Below, piece by piece: positions 1 through 8,791 of a stretch of DNA of 64,000 nucleotides. The stretch is from CAWJMN01 sp963844055 (lineage in GTDB: Bacteria; Planctomycetota; Planctomycetia; Pirellulales; Pirellulaceae): NCBI GenBank assembly GCA_963844055.1, contig CAWJMN010000001.1, forward strand, positions 62,001-126,000, written 5' to 3'. The first letter of the stretch is position 1. Every line of letters begins with the position of its first letter. The translations under genes and the position numbers were made by a program. The notes beneath the pieces are model-generated. The model saw nothing but the letters and a program-made list of their open reading frames with translations. It searched no databases and was not told where the DNA came from.

Positions 1-1
1 T

Positions 2-796
2 CTGTTTGATGGTGGTGAATATGCCGGCGACGCCCAGATCGAAGACGTTCCTCCCAAAGCTTCGCGGCTTATCAGTTATGCGCTAGATTTGGAGACCGAA
101 GTTGTCAGCGAAACGTCAGAACTCACCGAGCAAGTAACTGCCCTTTCGGTACAGAAGGGTGGGCTGCATATGAAGAAACGGCTGACACGGCATCATACCT
201 TCACGGTCAAGAATGCCAGTGGCAAGGCAAAACGAGTACTGATTGAACTTCCAATCGATAACTATTGGAAGGTGGCCAAGCCCAAGCCTGAAGAAACCAC
301 GCGAGACACGTATCGCTTCGCAATCGAGGTGCCTGCTGGCAAGTCGAGCAAGCTGGTGATCGAAGAAGAACAGCCACAAGTAGAGGTCTTAGTGCTGACA
401 GATCTTGACCCTGCCAAGCTGGAGGTGATCTTGCAGATCAAAGCAGCCTCGCCAGCGGTGCAAAAGGTCTTGAAAGAACTACTCGCCAAAAAGACAAAGG
501 TTGTCGACTTGCAACACCAGCGCACCGCTTTGAACCAGGAGAAGGCTGCGATCATCGGTGACCAGCAACAGGTGCGAAACAACTTAGCCGCATTGCCTGA
601 GATTAAACCGGGCGAAGTTTTGGAAGAAGCGACGAAGAAGACTCGTGATGATCTGCTTAAACGCTATTTGGGAAAGATGACCGCCTTCGAAAATACGCTG
701 GATGAACAGCGTGAACGTGACCTGGCCTTGCAGAAGGAAGAGGCGGCTGCTGCGGCTGCCTTATCCACGTTTGAACTTAGCGCCACGGCCGAGTAG
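2..796 (+). CDS. DUF4139-type protein, C-terminal part (5' end outside window)
   Basis: The frame is open from the first bases of the window, so the N-terminus is missing; the 264 visible residues are the C-terminal part. Near the start it has the sequence LFDGGEYAGDAQIEDVPP followed by LISYALDLETEV, which I recognise as typical of DUF4139 proteins. A beta-rich stretch (TFTVKNASGKAKRVLIELP) and a charged, helical, probably coiled-coil C-terminus follow (about residues 150-240). The function of these proteins is not established; many planctomycete members are exported, but the signal peptide cannot be seen here. A shorter start at the TTG at 89 is possible but would cut a conserved segment. 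It is followed by a 237-bp gap before fabI. Confidence 0.75.
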   Translation: MFDGGEYAGDAQIEDVPPKASRLISYALDLETEVVSETSELTEQVTALSVQKGGLHMKKRLTRHHTFTVKNASGKAKRVLIELPIDNYWKVAKPKPEETTRDTYRFAIEVPAGKSSKLVIEEEQPQVEVLVLTDLDPAKLEVILQIKAASPAVQKVLKELLAKKTKVVDLQHQRTALNQEKAAIIGDQQQVRNNLAALPEIKPGEVLEEATKKTRDDLLKRYLGKMTAFENTLDEQRERDLALQKEEAAAAAALSTFELSATAE

Positions 797-1033
797 CCGT
801 GTAGCGTCACACGGTTGGGATGACGGGCAATTGGTGGGGGTGAGGGCTGCGATGGCTCTTGCCCCCAATTCTTTGGGTTCCTGCCTGGCAAAAAACCCCG
901 AGAATCACCGGCCAGGACTGCCGTGGTAGGGGGCTGGCAAACTTGCTAAAATCATCGGCTGGCTTGGCGTTCTGGCCAGGCCGTTCAAGGTTTGTGAACA
1001 CTCGAAACAAAACCTCCAACAAGGGAGCAAGGC

Positions 1034-1861
1034 ATGGGCCTGTTTGAAGGCAAGAAGGGGCTGATCTTGGGCGTGGCCAACGATCGCTCGATCGCTTGGT
1101 ACATTGCAAAGTTCATCATGGAACAAGGGGGCGTTTGCGGCTTTACTCACCTGCCCGACAAGCCAGATGATGACCGCAAAAAGAACCGGATGCGCGTTTC
1201 GAAGTGCATCGACCAGTTTCCTGACAAGTCCAAGTTCCTCATCCCGATGGATGTCTCCAAGGATGAAGAGATTGCCGGCGTCATGGCTCATGCCAAGGCC
1301 GAACTAGGCCAGCTAGACTTCCTTTTGCACTCGATCGCCTTTGCCACGCTTGAAGACCTGAAGCGTGACACCATCGAAACCAGCCGCGAAGGCTTCAAGC
1401 TCGCCATGGAAATCAGCGCATACAGCCTGTTGGCCGTTTGCAACGCCGCGAAGGACATCATGGCTCCTAAGAGCTCGATCCTCACGCTGACGTACTATGG
1501 TGGCGAGCGCTGCGTCCCTGGCTACAACGTGATGGGGATTTGCAAGGCAGCTCTCGATGCTTCTATGCATTATGCCGCTTACGACCTGGGCCCTCGTGGT
1601 ATTCGCGTGAATGCCTTGAGCGCAGGTCCGCTGAAGACACTGGCCGGTTCGGCCGCAGGTGTGGGCGACATGCAAGGCCTTTACGAACAGATGTCACCGC
1701 TCGGCCGCAATGTGACGCACGAAGAAGTCGGACGCACCGGCGCCTTCTTGCTATCCGACATGTCGGACGGCATCACTTCGGAAATCATGCACGTTGATGG
1801 TGGTTACAACGCCATGGGTTCGCCTGGCCGTATGCTGGACAAGATCAAGTCCGCACAATAA
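1034..1861 (+). CDS. fabI: Enoyl-[acyl-carrier-protein] reductase (NADH)
   Basis: This 275-residue protein is a FabI-type member of the short-chain dehydrogenase superfamily, which carries out the last reduction of each fatty-acid elongation cycle in the cytoplasm. The N-terminal nucleotide-binding segment GLILGVANDRSIAWYIAK is characteristic of FabI. The Tyr-x6-Lys catalytic pair is seen in GYNVMGICKAAL, and the C-terminal VNALSAGPLKTLA and HVDGGYNAMG segments match the substrate loop and end of the family. The length is typical. The ATG at 1034 follows AAGGGAGCAAGGC, a usable ribosome-binding site. The gene stands alone and is closed by a strong intrinsic terminator. Enoyl reductases of the FabK, FabL and FabV types are excluded by these motifs. 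Confidence 0.95.
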   Translation: MGLFEGKKGLILGVANDRSIAWYIAKFIMEQGGVCGFTHLPDKPDDDRKKNRMRVSKCIDQFPDKSKFLIPMDVSKDEEIAGVMAHAKAELGQLDFLLHSIAFATLEDLKRDTIETSREGFKLAMEISAYSLLAVCNAAKDIMAPKSSILTLTYYGGERCVPGYNVMGICKAALDASMHYAAYDLGPRGIRVNALSAGPLKTLAGSAAGVGDMQGLYEQMSPLGRNVTHEEVGRTGAFLLSDMSDGITSEIMHVDGGYNAMGSPGRMLDKIKSAQ

Positions 1862-1886
1862 CCGCTGAGCCAATTTTTGCTCACGC

Positions 1887-1927
1887 AAAGCCCCTGCAAG
1901 ACATCCGTTTTGCCAGGGGCTTTTTTT
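1887..1927 (+). terminator. Rho-independent terminator of fabI
   Basis: A 10-bp perfect stem (1887-1896 with 1914-1923, core AGCCCCTG/CAGGGGCT) is followed by a run of seven T from 1921. It lies 26 bp after the fabI stop codon. The oppositely oriented epmB gene ends at 1973, so only fabI is clearly served by it. Confidence 0.85.
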
Positions 1928-1972
1928 GTTGCAAGCGATTGCCTTGCGCAGGTATCGCGCAAGCCAACACGG

Positions 1973-3016
1973 CTAAATCAAAATCCGCTTGCTCTTCTCG
2001 CCGGCGATCTCTTGCACATAGCGTGGCACGCCATAGCCAGGCAACTTGTTTCGCAGGTCATCCATCAGGACTAAGCCCCGTTCAATCGGTACTTCGAAGT
2101 GGGCTGTGCCGCTCACCTTGTCCAGCTGATGCAAGTAGTAAGGCATCACGCGCAGCTCTAGCAGTCGCTTGGATAAATCGACCAGCGCCTCCAGCGAGTC
2201 ATTCACCCCTGCCAGCAAGACCGCTTGGTTCAAAACGGGAATCCCCGCGTCGACCAGCTTGGCAATCGCCTCGGCGACTGTGCTGTCTAGCTCATTGGCG
2301 TGGTTTGCATGAATCACCATCCACGGGACGAGCCTCGTGCTGCGCATCAATTGAATCAGCTCTGGCGTCACGCGCTCCGGAATCAAGATTGGCAATCGCG
2401 TATGCACTCGAACTCGCTTGAGCTGGGGAATGCCTGCCATTCGCTGCATCAGCTCTGCGAGCTGCTCGTCAACGATTGTCAGCGGATCACCACCGCTAAG
2501 CAAAATCTCTTCCAGGTTGGGATCGGTGGCCAGTTCGTCCAGCGCCGGTTGCCAGTCGGCCGCAGAACGTGGCCCTTCGCTGTAGGGATAATGCCGCCGA
2601 AAACAGTAGCGGCAATGCACGGCGCACGCCCCGGTGGTGACAAGCAGCGCTCGCCCTTCGTACTTTTGCAGTAAGCCAGCCTGCTTCTTGGCGGCCGAAT
2701 CGTTGACCGCATCCGCCACAAAGCCGGGCACGATGGCCGTCTCTTCCGCCAGGGGCAGCACCTGCCTCAGGAGCGGGTCGCTTGGGTTTCCGCGCTCCAT
2801 CCGGGCTAGATAGCCCTCCGGAACCAGCAGGGGGAAATCCTGGGTGGCGGCTATTTGTTGGGGGAGCAGATTTGTCGGAAGATCAAGTGCGGCAAGCAGT
2901 TGCGCCGGGTCGCGCAAGGCCCGTTTGAGGATTTGCCGCCAGGTGGACGGGGGGGCTGCCGCAGCGCTCAGACCGGCGCGGACAGAATCGCCCTGGGAAG
3001 TTACAATATTCACCAT
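1973..3016 (-). CDS. epmB: EF-P (R)-beta-lysine modification enzyme EpmB (lysine 2,3-aminomutase family)
   Basis: This is a radical SAM enzyme of the lysine 2,3-aminomutase family, about 347 residues from the chosen start. The iron-sulfur cluster motif CxxxCxxC is visible in CAVHCRYCFRRHYPY, preceded by KYEGRALLVTTGAC and followed by EEILLSGGDPL, the usual SAM-binding and glycine-rich segments. The length fits EpmB rather than the longer fermentative KamA. EpmB makes (R)-beta-lysine, which EpmA attaches to elongation factor P. The call is supported by the neighbours: efp starts 153 bp away on the other strand and epmA follows efp. The frame is open upstream to 3187, but that extension looks like promoter-region sequence, so I place the start at the ATG at 3016 (MVNIVTSQ). 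No strong ribosome-binding site precedes it. Confidence 0.9.
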   Translation of the reverse strand: MVNIVTSQGDSVRAGLSAAAAPPSTWRQILKRALRDPAQLLAALDLPTNLLPQQIAATQDFPLLVPEGYLARMERGNPSDPLLRQVLPLAEETAIVPGFVADAVNDSAAKKQAGLLQKYEGRALLVTTGACAVHCRYCFRRHYPYSEGPRSAADWQPALDELATDPNLEEILLSGGDPLTIVDEQLAELMQRMAGIPQLKRVRVHTRLPILIPERVTPELIQLMRSTRLVPWMVIHANHANELDSTVAEAIAKLVDAGIPVLNQAVLLAGVNDSLEALVDLSKRLLELRVMPYYLHQLDKVSGTAHFEVPIERGLVLMDDLRNKLPGYGVPRYVQEIAGEKSKRILI

Positions 3017-3168
3017 ACATCGACCAAGTGAGAAGTTCGCCGCTAGGGTGGCAATCCTGCGGGCTTGGCTTGGGTGGACAAAAACTCGTCCGCCGCCATC
3101 CGTCAACCTGTGGTCTGTATAGCATAACCGATTCTGGTCATCGTTTTTTGTGGAGTGGGGAACCGACT

Positions 3169-3738
3169 GTGGCGACGTACAAGACAAGTGATTTCCGCAA
3201 AGGTCTCAAGGTTCAAATCGATGGCGAGCCTTGGCAGATGGTTGAGTTTAATTTCCGTAAGCCAGGCAAGGGGAACGCCCTGTACGAATGCCGCCTCAAG
3301 AACCTGCTTCGTGGCACAACGCTCAGCCGCGTGTACAAAGGTGGCGACAGCCTGGAATCAGCCGACGTCGAAGAAATCGAAGTGCAGTACCTCTATCGCC
3401 AAATGGATACGTTCGTCTTCATGGACAACGTTTCGTTTGAGCAATACGAATTGCCACTAGAGAAGGTTGACGACGCTTGGAAGTACCTCAAGGAAGGAAT
3501 GGTTTGCACCTGCATGCTATTCAACGGCCTTCCCGTCAGCGTCACTCCACCATCGCACGTAGAACTCAAGGTGGAATACTGTGAGCCAGGTGCTCGTGGT
3601 GATACCGCCACCAATGTGACCAAGCCTGTCAAGCTAGAGACCGGTGCCGAGATCGCCGCTCCGCTGTTTATCAACATCGGCAACGTGCTGAAGATTGATA
3701 CTCGCTCGGGCGAATACATCGAACGCGTCTCCACGTAG
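3169..3738 (+). CDS. efp: Translation elongation factor P
   Basis: Elongation factor P enters stalled ribosomes and promotes peptide bond formation at polyproline stretches. The 189-residue product has the expected three-domain length. The tip loop of domain I reads RKPGKG and its lysine is residue 34, the position modified by EpmA/EpmB in E. coli. Conserved segments LKNLLRGTTLSRVYKGGDS and the C-terminal FINIGNVLKIDTRSGEYIERV complete the match. I chose the GTG start at 3169 (VATYKTSDF) because it gives the family N-terminus and follows GTGGAGTGGGG; the frame remains open upstream to 3028. The gene is divergent from epmB and followed by a terminator and epmA, so substrate and modification enzymes are encoded together. 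Confidence 0.95.
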   Translation: MATYKTSDFRKGLKVQIDGEPWQMVEFNFRKPGKGNALYECRLKNLLRGTTLSRVYKGGDSLESADVEEIEVQYLYRQMDTFVFMDNVSFEQYELPLEKVDDAWKYLKEGMVCTCMLFNGLPVSVTPPSHVELKVEYCEPGARGDTATNVTKPVKLETGAEIAAPLFINIGNVLKIDTRSGEYIERVST

Positions 3739-3764
3739 TTCCTTGCGGCTGGATTGATTTTTAG

Positions 3765-3810
3765 AGCCCTTTTCGCTGGCCCAATCCCTTGGCGGCGAAG
3801 AGGGCTTTTT
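3765..3810 (+). terminator. Rho-independent terminator between efp and epmA
   Basis: A 12-bp stem with one G-T wobble (3765-3776 AGCCCTTTTCGC with 3795-3806 GCGAAGAGGGCT) is followed by a T tract. It lies between efp and epmA, so epmA probably depends partly on read-through or on its own promoter. Confidence 0.8.
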
Positions 3811-3834
3811 CATGGACTGACGGAAGTGCAACGC

Positions 3835-4780
3835 ATGACGGCCGACCATCTGCCTACTGCTTCGGCTTTTGCGCTGAAGGAACGCGCGCGGCTGCTGGCT
3901 CGTTTGCGTTCCTTCTTTGACACGCGTGCGTTTATCGAAGTTCAAACGCCGGTCCTCTCGCACGATACGGTAATCGACCAGCATCTCGATCCGCTGTCCG
4001 TCACGCTCTATCCGGATCCGCAGCAACCGAATGAAGGCCCCAAGCTGTTTCTGCAAACCTCGCCCGAGTTCTGCATGAAGCGGCTTCTATGTGGTGGCCT
4101 GACGCAGATCTATCAAATCACGCATGCCTTCCGTGCGGCCGAAGTGGGCTCGCTCCACAATCCCGAGTTCACGATGCTGGAGTGGTATCGCGTGGGAGAT
4201 GACTATCAAGCGGGGATGCAACTGCTGGATGATCTGGCAACCCTGTTGTTTGAAGTCCCTTGCCTGCGGATGACCTATCAGCAAGCGTTTTTGCAGTTTG
4301 CCAATATCGATCCCTTCTCTGCCGCAGGAAAGGCACTTGGCGATGCCAAGCTTGATGAAATCCTTTCGCTACAAGTGCAGCCAAAACTCGGGGTCAGTGC
4401 TTCCGGAAAGCCGCAGCCCCTGATTTTGTACGACTATCCAGCTGACCAGGCCGCACTGGCCCAAGTTCAGCCGGCCCAAGGGGACTATCCCGCTGTGGCC
4501 CAGCGATTTGAGTTGTTTGCGGCAGGGGTTGAGCTCAGCCAACGGCTATCACGAACTGCTCGATCCCCAGGTGCTGGTCGCTCGCAATGAGAAGAACAAT
4601 GCGGCCCGTGTCAAAGATGGCAAGCCGACATTGCCGAGCAATAGTCGCTTGCTAACGGCCATGCAGCAAGGGCTTCCCGCCTGTGCCGGGACAGCGCTCG
4701 GGGTGGATCGCCTGCTGATGGTGCTGCTCGGAGAGGCAGAGATCTCAGCCGTGATCCCGTTTCCTATCGCGCGGGCCTAG
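3835..4780 (+). pseudogene. epmA: EF-P lysine ligase EpmA (GenX/PoxA), reading frame broken by one extra base
   Basis: The product is a class II lysyl-tRNA-synthetase paralogue without an anticodon-binding domain, the enzyme that ligates beta-lysine to EF-P Lys34. Class II motifs are clear: FIEVQTPVLSHDTVIDQHLDP, FLQTSPEFCMKRLL, FRAAEVGSLHNPEFTMLEWY and the C-terminal GTALGVDRLLMVLLG. The first frame runs to 4590 and ends with an unrelated tail after GVELS; the family sequence ELANGYHEL continues in the next frame from 4538. Removing the A at 4537 (GAGCTC-A-GCCAAC) restores a continuous 314-residue EpmA of normal length. All catalytic motifs are otherwise intact, so this may be a sequence error rather than a dead gene. 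The start at 3835 follows GGAAGTGCAACGC. Confidence 0.85.
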
Positions 4781-4786
4781 GTGACC

Positions 4787-6328
4787 TTACTTACCAGCGG
4801 TTGCCGATTCTTTGCTACGGCTTAGACGCATCTGCAGGATTTGCCGTTCGTAGCTTACCTTCTGCGCATCCATCCGGCTAATGTTCACTTGCAGGCGTTC
4901 CTGCCGTTGTACCAGACGAGATTCTCGCTCTGTTAGCTCTTGCGCCTGGGCTTCCAGTTGGTCTTGCTTGTGGCTGTGCCAGTTGGCTAGTTCTTGGCGG
5001 CGCTTTTCGAGTTGGGCAAACTCTTTTTGTACTCGCTCACCCAGCGCAAGTAGCTCTCCCTTTTGGCTGGCCAATTGGTCCAGTTGCTTTTTCTGGTCGG
5101 TCACCAGTTGCAAGCGGAGGGCGGCAATCGATTGGGCCAGCGTCTCTTGGGCGACGCGTGGGCTGATCTGACACCACAGTTGCTCGGCGACCAGTCGCAT
5201 TTCTAGCGATTGGCGATGTAGCTCGGTGATTTCGTCGCGCATGGCCAGCAGTTCGGCCTCACGCTCTACAAGGGTTTGCTCACGCGTGGCTTGTTGGCGG
5301 CGTAGGTGGTCGATCTCGGCCATTTGAATACGCTGCCGCTCTTCCGATTCGCGAACTTGCTTGCGAAACCGTGCGTCCAGGTCTTCACGTAGTTGCAAGA
5401 CTTCTTGCTGCTGTTGATCGAGCATTCGGGCTTGTTCTACAAGTAGCTTTTCGCCCGCTTCCAAATCAATTAGCCGCTGTACCATCGATTGTTCTAGCTC
5501 GGCACGCAGCGTCAGTTCGCGAGATTTTAGAACCTCTTCCATCTTGGACCGGTCGGATTCAAACTGAACCGTTCGCTGCCGATGTTCTTTCACTTCTTGA
5601 GCAAACCGCTTTTGACGATCATCAAACTCACGTTGGCGTGCGAGCAAGTTCTGCTCGCGTCCGGCAATGTCGGTCTGTTGGCGTTCCAGTTCGAGGATTC
5701 GCAGCGACATCGTTTCGATCGACGCCTTCGAGGCATCGGTGGCGACGCCTGCTGCTTCGCGAATTTCGGCCAACCGCTTTTCAGCAGCCAGGAAAGTCTC
5801 TTCTCGTTTTTGCTGCGCGGCCTCACGCTCGGCCAGTTCATGCTCTCGCTCGGCATGCATCAGTCGCGCCATCCGGGCGTCGGACTCTAGCTGTGCTGCC
5901 AGGGCATGCAGCTGGGTCTCACGACCATCCAGATCGCGCAAGCGGGTACGAAGGTGCGCAGCCACTTCCGAAGCCTGTTGATGCAACTGTTCTTCGCGAT
6001 CATCGATCTCTTGGGCGACTTGCGGCACACCCCGTCGTCCGCGACCACGCCCCGACCCTTCCGATTCGCGTGGGGTAACAGCGACCTTTTCCAGCAGAGA
6101 GCCTTCCGCCTTGATCTCGGACAGGCTTCGCATCCGGATTTCGACCGGGGCCTCCACCTCCGCCTTTTTGTCGCTTACCGGTAGTGATTCAGCAGCAGTA
6201 GCAGCAGGAACCTCTGGCGGTTTAGCGGCCCCGCGATCAGTCCGGGTGGTGTGTGGGCCATCCATGCGTATCCGTCGCTCGCTCGCCCCTGGCTTCCCGC
6301 GCGAATCGTCTGGTTTGTCTGCCGCCAT
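4787..6328 (-). CDS. Long coiled-coil protein of unknown function
   Basis: The 513-residue product begins with about 100 residues of charged, proline-rich, probably disordered sequence. Almost the entire remainder (about residues 130-500) is heptad-like and rich in Glu, Gln, Arg and Leu, for example EEQLHQQASEVAAHLRTRL and EVLQLREDLDARFRKQ, which predicts a long coiled-coil rod. No signal peptide or membrane segment is seen, so it is probably cytoplasmic and structural or a scaffold. I recognise no specific family. The frame is open to 6469, but the ATG at 6328 (MAADKPDDS) is preceded by GGGGAGACCAGGG, so I use that start. It ends convergently against epmA and is divergent from groES. Confidence 0.75.
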   Translation of the reverse strand: MAADKPDDSRGKPGASERRIRMDGPHTTRTDRGAAKPPEVPAATAAESLPVSDKKAEVEAPVEIRMRSLSEIKAEGSLLEKVAVTPRESEGSGRGRGRRGVPQVAQEIDDREEQLHQQASEVAAHLRTRLRDLDGRETQLHALAAQLESDARMARLMHAEREHELAEREAAQQKREETFLAAEKRLAEIREAAGVATDASKASIETMSLRILELERQQTDIAGREQNLLARQREFDDRQKRFAQEVKEHRQRTVQFESDRSKMEEVLKSRELTLRAELEQSMVQRLIDLEAGEKLLVEQARMLDQQQQEVLQLREDLDARFRKQVRESEERQRIQMAEIDHLRRQQATREQTLVEREAELLAMRDEITELHRQSLEMRLVAEQLWCQISPRVAQETLAQSIAALRLQLVTDQKKQLDQLASQKGELLALGERVQKEFAQLEKRRQELANWHSHKQDQLEAQAQELTERESRLVQRQERLQVNISRMDAQKVSYERQILQMRLSRSKESATAGK

Positions 6329-6635
6329 CCCTGGTCTCCCCGTAGTTTTGGCCCGGTGGCCAACGCTCCAGCCCCTTGGCCTTTTTGGCTCTTTGCCACG
6401 CCTTGGCCGGACAATCGCCGCAATCGCTACAAATTGTCGTATCGTTGGAGATCGGCTTTGCAACCACAAATCGTTAGTCGCAAACAGGATAACCGCCCTG
6501 CATCCACCCTTAATGGTGGTTTGTAATCTACGCAGAACCCTGGCGAAATGCTTGCACGGGTTGCTAGCTCATGGGAGAATCCACGCAGCCAATAGGCTAA
6601 CCTAACGAACTCCTTATCTTTTGGGCATCTCGGAT
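6329..6635. other. Divergent intergenic region before groES
   Basis: This 307-bp gap separates the coiled-coil gene from groES and must carry both promoters. I looked for a CIRCE operator (TTAGCACTC and its inverted partner), the usual HrcA site of groES genes, and did not find one. No other gene is supported here. Confidence 0.5.
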
Positions 6636-6923
6636 ATGAAGCTTACGCCGATTGGCGATCGCCTTGTCGTGAGGCCCGCCGCGCCTGAGGAAAAGACAGC
6701 TGGCGGCATCGTGCTTCCTGATAGTGCCCAAGAGCGTCCTCAACAGGGGCGCGTCCTTGCTGTGGGCGATGGCAGGCTACTTCCCAATGGAGAGCGTGCT
6801 ACCCCGCAAGTTGCCGAAGGAGACCGGGTAGTCTTCCTGCCGTACTCAGGAAGCCAAATCAAAGTCGCCGGCGAAGAGCTGCTGCTGATGCGGGAAGAAG
6901 ACATCTTGGCCGTTCTGGAATAG
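6636..6923 (+). CDS. groES: Co-chaperonin GroES (Hsp10)
   Basis: GroES is the heptameric lid of the GroEL folding chamber. The 95-residue sequence has the family N-terminus MKLTPIGDRLVVRP, the mobile-loop segment EKTAGGIVLPDSAQERPQQG and the conserved GDRVVFLPYSGSQIKV and EEDILAVLE. The ATG at 6636 gives the family start; an in-frame TTG at 6621 adds only five residues. No groEL gene follows: the next gene is an unrelated exported protein. The gene is therefore monocistronic here. Confidence 0.95.
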   Translation: MKLTPIGDRLVVRPAAPEEKTAGGIVLPDSAQERPQQGRVLAVGDGRLLPNGERATPQVAEGDRVVFLPYSGSQIKVAGEELLLMREEDILAVLE

Positions 6924-6961
6924 CATTCCCCCGGCCCCTAACATCCGGGGCCTCGCCGCGC

Positions 6962-6978
6962 TGGCGAAAGTTTCGCCA
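6962..6978. promoter_or_regulatory. 17-bp dyad, possible operator
   Basis: TGGCGAAA (6962-6969) and TTTCGCCA (6971-6978) form a perfect 8-bp inverted repeat around one central base. The spacing is too short for an RNA hairpin, so if it is functional it would be a protein-binding site. It lies 39 bp after groES and 127 bp before the next start codon. No regulator can be named. Confidence 0.3.
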
Positions 6979-7104
6979 CAACTGGCCAAAATCCGGCCAG
7001 CCGCTGGAATAAATGCCACGTACAGCGAAAATGCAAGTACAGCGGAATTGCCGTGGGGCTGTCTGTTGCAGTTTGCAAGCTTTTCATTCACAAGGGATCT
7101 CACC

Positions 7105-8235
7105 ATGGATCGTCGATTGTTCCTCTCGGGCGGTTTGCCAATTACCTTTGCCGTTGCCATGGGAGCCTCTTCGATCCCCAGCCTGCTATGGGGAGCGGAT
7201 GAGCAAGCGCCTCGCAAGCCCGAGCAAATGGTGACCCAAGCGATCACCTTTTTGACCGGCAAAGCCATGGCCGATGATGGCTCTTACAATGCGGCCGCCG
7301 GTCCCGGTGTGACAGCGCTTGTCGTGACGGCCATTTTGAAGCATGGCCGTTCGCCCGACGATCCAGCCGTTGCGAAGAGCCTGAAGTACATCCAAAGCTT
7401 CGTTCGCGAGGATGGCGGGATTTATGCTCCCGACAGCTTCTACAAGAACTATGAAACGTGCCTAGCCATCTTGGCCTTCTCCGAAGCCAACAAGGATGGC
7501 CGCTATACCAAGCTCATCAAGAAGGCGACCGCGTTTGCCACGGACACCCAGTGGGACGAGAAGGAAGAGAAGACCAAGTCCGATACGTTCTACGGCGGCA
7601 CTGGCTATGGTCGTTCAAAGCGGCCTGACCTTTCCAACACGACGTTCTTCATGGATGCCTTGAAGGCCGCGGGCGAAGGTGAAGACAGCGAAGCGATGAA
7701 GCGGGCGCTGATCTTTGTCAGCCGTTGTCAGAACCTCGAAAGCGAGCACAACACCACGGAGTTTGCTTCCAAGAATCCTGACGGCGGCTTTTATTATTCG
7801 CCGGCCAACGGCGGAAGCAGCCAAGCCGGCAAGGATGAGTCAACTGGCGGGCTGCGCAGCTATGCCTCGATGACCTATGCCGGCCTGAAGAGCATGATCT
7901 ATGCCGGTGTGAAGAAGGATGATCCACGCGTGAAGGCGGCCGTCACCTGGCTGAGCAAGCACTACGACTTGAAGTCGAACCCCGGCATGGGAACTTCGGG
8001 CTTGTACTATTACTACAACACGATTGCCAAGGCTCTGGAAGCCTACGGCGAAGACACCTTCACCGATGAGGCTGGCGTAAAGCACGATTGGCGTGCCGAG
8101 CTGATTGCGGAGCTGGCCAAGCGTCAACGTCCCGACGGCTCGTGGGTTAATGAGGACTCTCGCTGGCTTGAAGGGGACGCGGCCATCGTCACCGGCTATG
8201 CCCTGCTGGCCCTTTCGCATTGCAAAAAGAAGTAG
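7105..8235 (+). CDS. Exported prenyltransferase/squalene-oxidase-repeat protein
   Basis: The 376-residue protein starts with MDRRLFLSGG followed by a hydrophobic stretch, a Tat-type signal (RRxFL). The mature part has repeats of the alpha/alpha toroid fold found in squalene cyclases, protein prenyltransferases and complement-like proteins: QAITFLTG..DGSYNAA, AVAKSLKYIQSFVREDGGI, PDGGFYYSP and a C-terminal RQRPDGSWVNE. I see no DxDD or other clear cyclase catalytic motif, so a hydrocarbon cyclase role is not supported; planctomycetes encode many exported proteins with this fold and unknown substrate. The ATG at 7105 follows AAGGGATCTCACC; the frame extends to 7048, but that upstream part would disrupt the signal. 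Confidence 0.8.
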   Translation: MDRRLFLSGGLPITFAVAMGASSIPSLLWGADEQAPRKPEQMVTQAITFLTGKAMADDGSYNAAAGPGVTALVVTAILKHGRSPDDPAVAKSLKYIQSFVREDGGIYAPDSFYKNYETCLAILAFSEANKDGRYTKLIKKATAFATDTQWDEKEEKTKSDTFYGGTGYGRSKRPDLSNTTFFMDALKAAGEGEDSEAMKRALIFVSRCQNLESEHNTTEFASKNPDGGFYYSPANGGSSQAGKDESTGGLRSYASMTYAGLKSMIYAGVKKDDPRVKAAVTWLSKHYDLKSNPGMGTSGLYYYYNTIAKALEAYGEDTFTDEAGVKHDWRAELIAELAKRQRPDGSWVNEDSRWLEGDAAIVTGYALLALSHCKKK

Positions 8236-8254
8236 GTTAGCCTCCCTACATCAA

Positions 8255-8318
8255 TTGCCGCATTCTTCAGCCCCGACGGGGCGTCACATCCTCTAGCCAG
8301 GCGGCGTCAGCCCCTGGT
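8255..8318. repeat. 64-bp intergenic repeat, copy A
   Basis: The segment starting TTGCCGCATTCTTCAGCCCC and ending AGCCCCTGGT recurs at 8792-8855 with one mismatch. It contains the palindrome CCCCGACGGGG and an imperfect CCAGG...CCTGG stem, so each copy could form two hairpins. The two copies flank the small gene at 8331-8750. This looks like a REP-type or other dispersed extragenic element. Confidence 0.85.
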
Positions 8319-8330
8319 CATCGTCCCATC

Positions 8331-8750
8331 TCATCGTTTCCCAGCACGTTCAGCCTCTCGAATGCGTAGTAGCAGCGCGTCATGCTGCAAAAAATCAATC
8401 AGCCCGAGGCTGACAGCGCGTTCGATCATTCGTTCCATCGCGTCTTTGCAGCGTGTGACGATCTGATTCTGATCCGTCTGCGAGGTCGTCTTCACCACGC
8501 CTTGAAAGGGAACTCCTGCGTCGTCGATATTATGCCGCCGCCCGTTCCTAACCACGTAATCCTGCATTCCTTCTTTCATCGTTTGAAATCGCTGCTCGTA
8601 GCCGTTGCGAATCGAGGCGAGGTGCGAAAACTCGCCAAGCCAAAACTCCAAGTTCGCCCAGTAGCCCGCGAACTGCTCGGGCTGAGTTGTGCGTGTCCGC
8701 TCTAGCACCTCTGCTAAAGCTTCCCCCAGCCGAATCAAGTAGAGTGACAT
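8331..8750 (-). CDS. Small helical protein of unknown function between direct repeats
   Basis: The 139-residue product starts MSLYLIRLGEALAEVLERTR and is predicted largely helical and charged, with no signal peptide. I recall similar planctomycete proteins with the segment EQFAGYWANLEFWLGEF but know no function for them. The start at 8750 is preceded by GGAGGCGAGG, a strong ribosome-binding site, and is preferred over the ATG at 8762. The gene lies between two copies of a 64-bp repeat, and the sequence CTCATCGTTTCC also occurs after both copies, so the cassette may have been duplicated or inserted as a unit. Confidence 0.65.
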   Translation of the reverse strand: MSLYLIRLGEALAEVLERTRTTQPEQFAGYWANLEFWLGEFSHLASIRNGYEQRFQTMKEGMQDYVVRNGRRHNIDDAGVPFQGVVKTTSQTDQNQIVTRCKDAMERMIERAVSLGLIDFLQHDALLLRIREAERAGKR

Positions 8751-8791
8751 CCTCGCCTCCATTTCTTACTGGGTTGCAACTGGCATTTTCC

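Noticed and set aside
6500..6636. CIRCE heat-shock operator upstream of groES
   Set aside because: No TTAGCACTC-N9-GAGTGCTAA or near match could be found.
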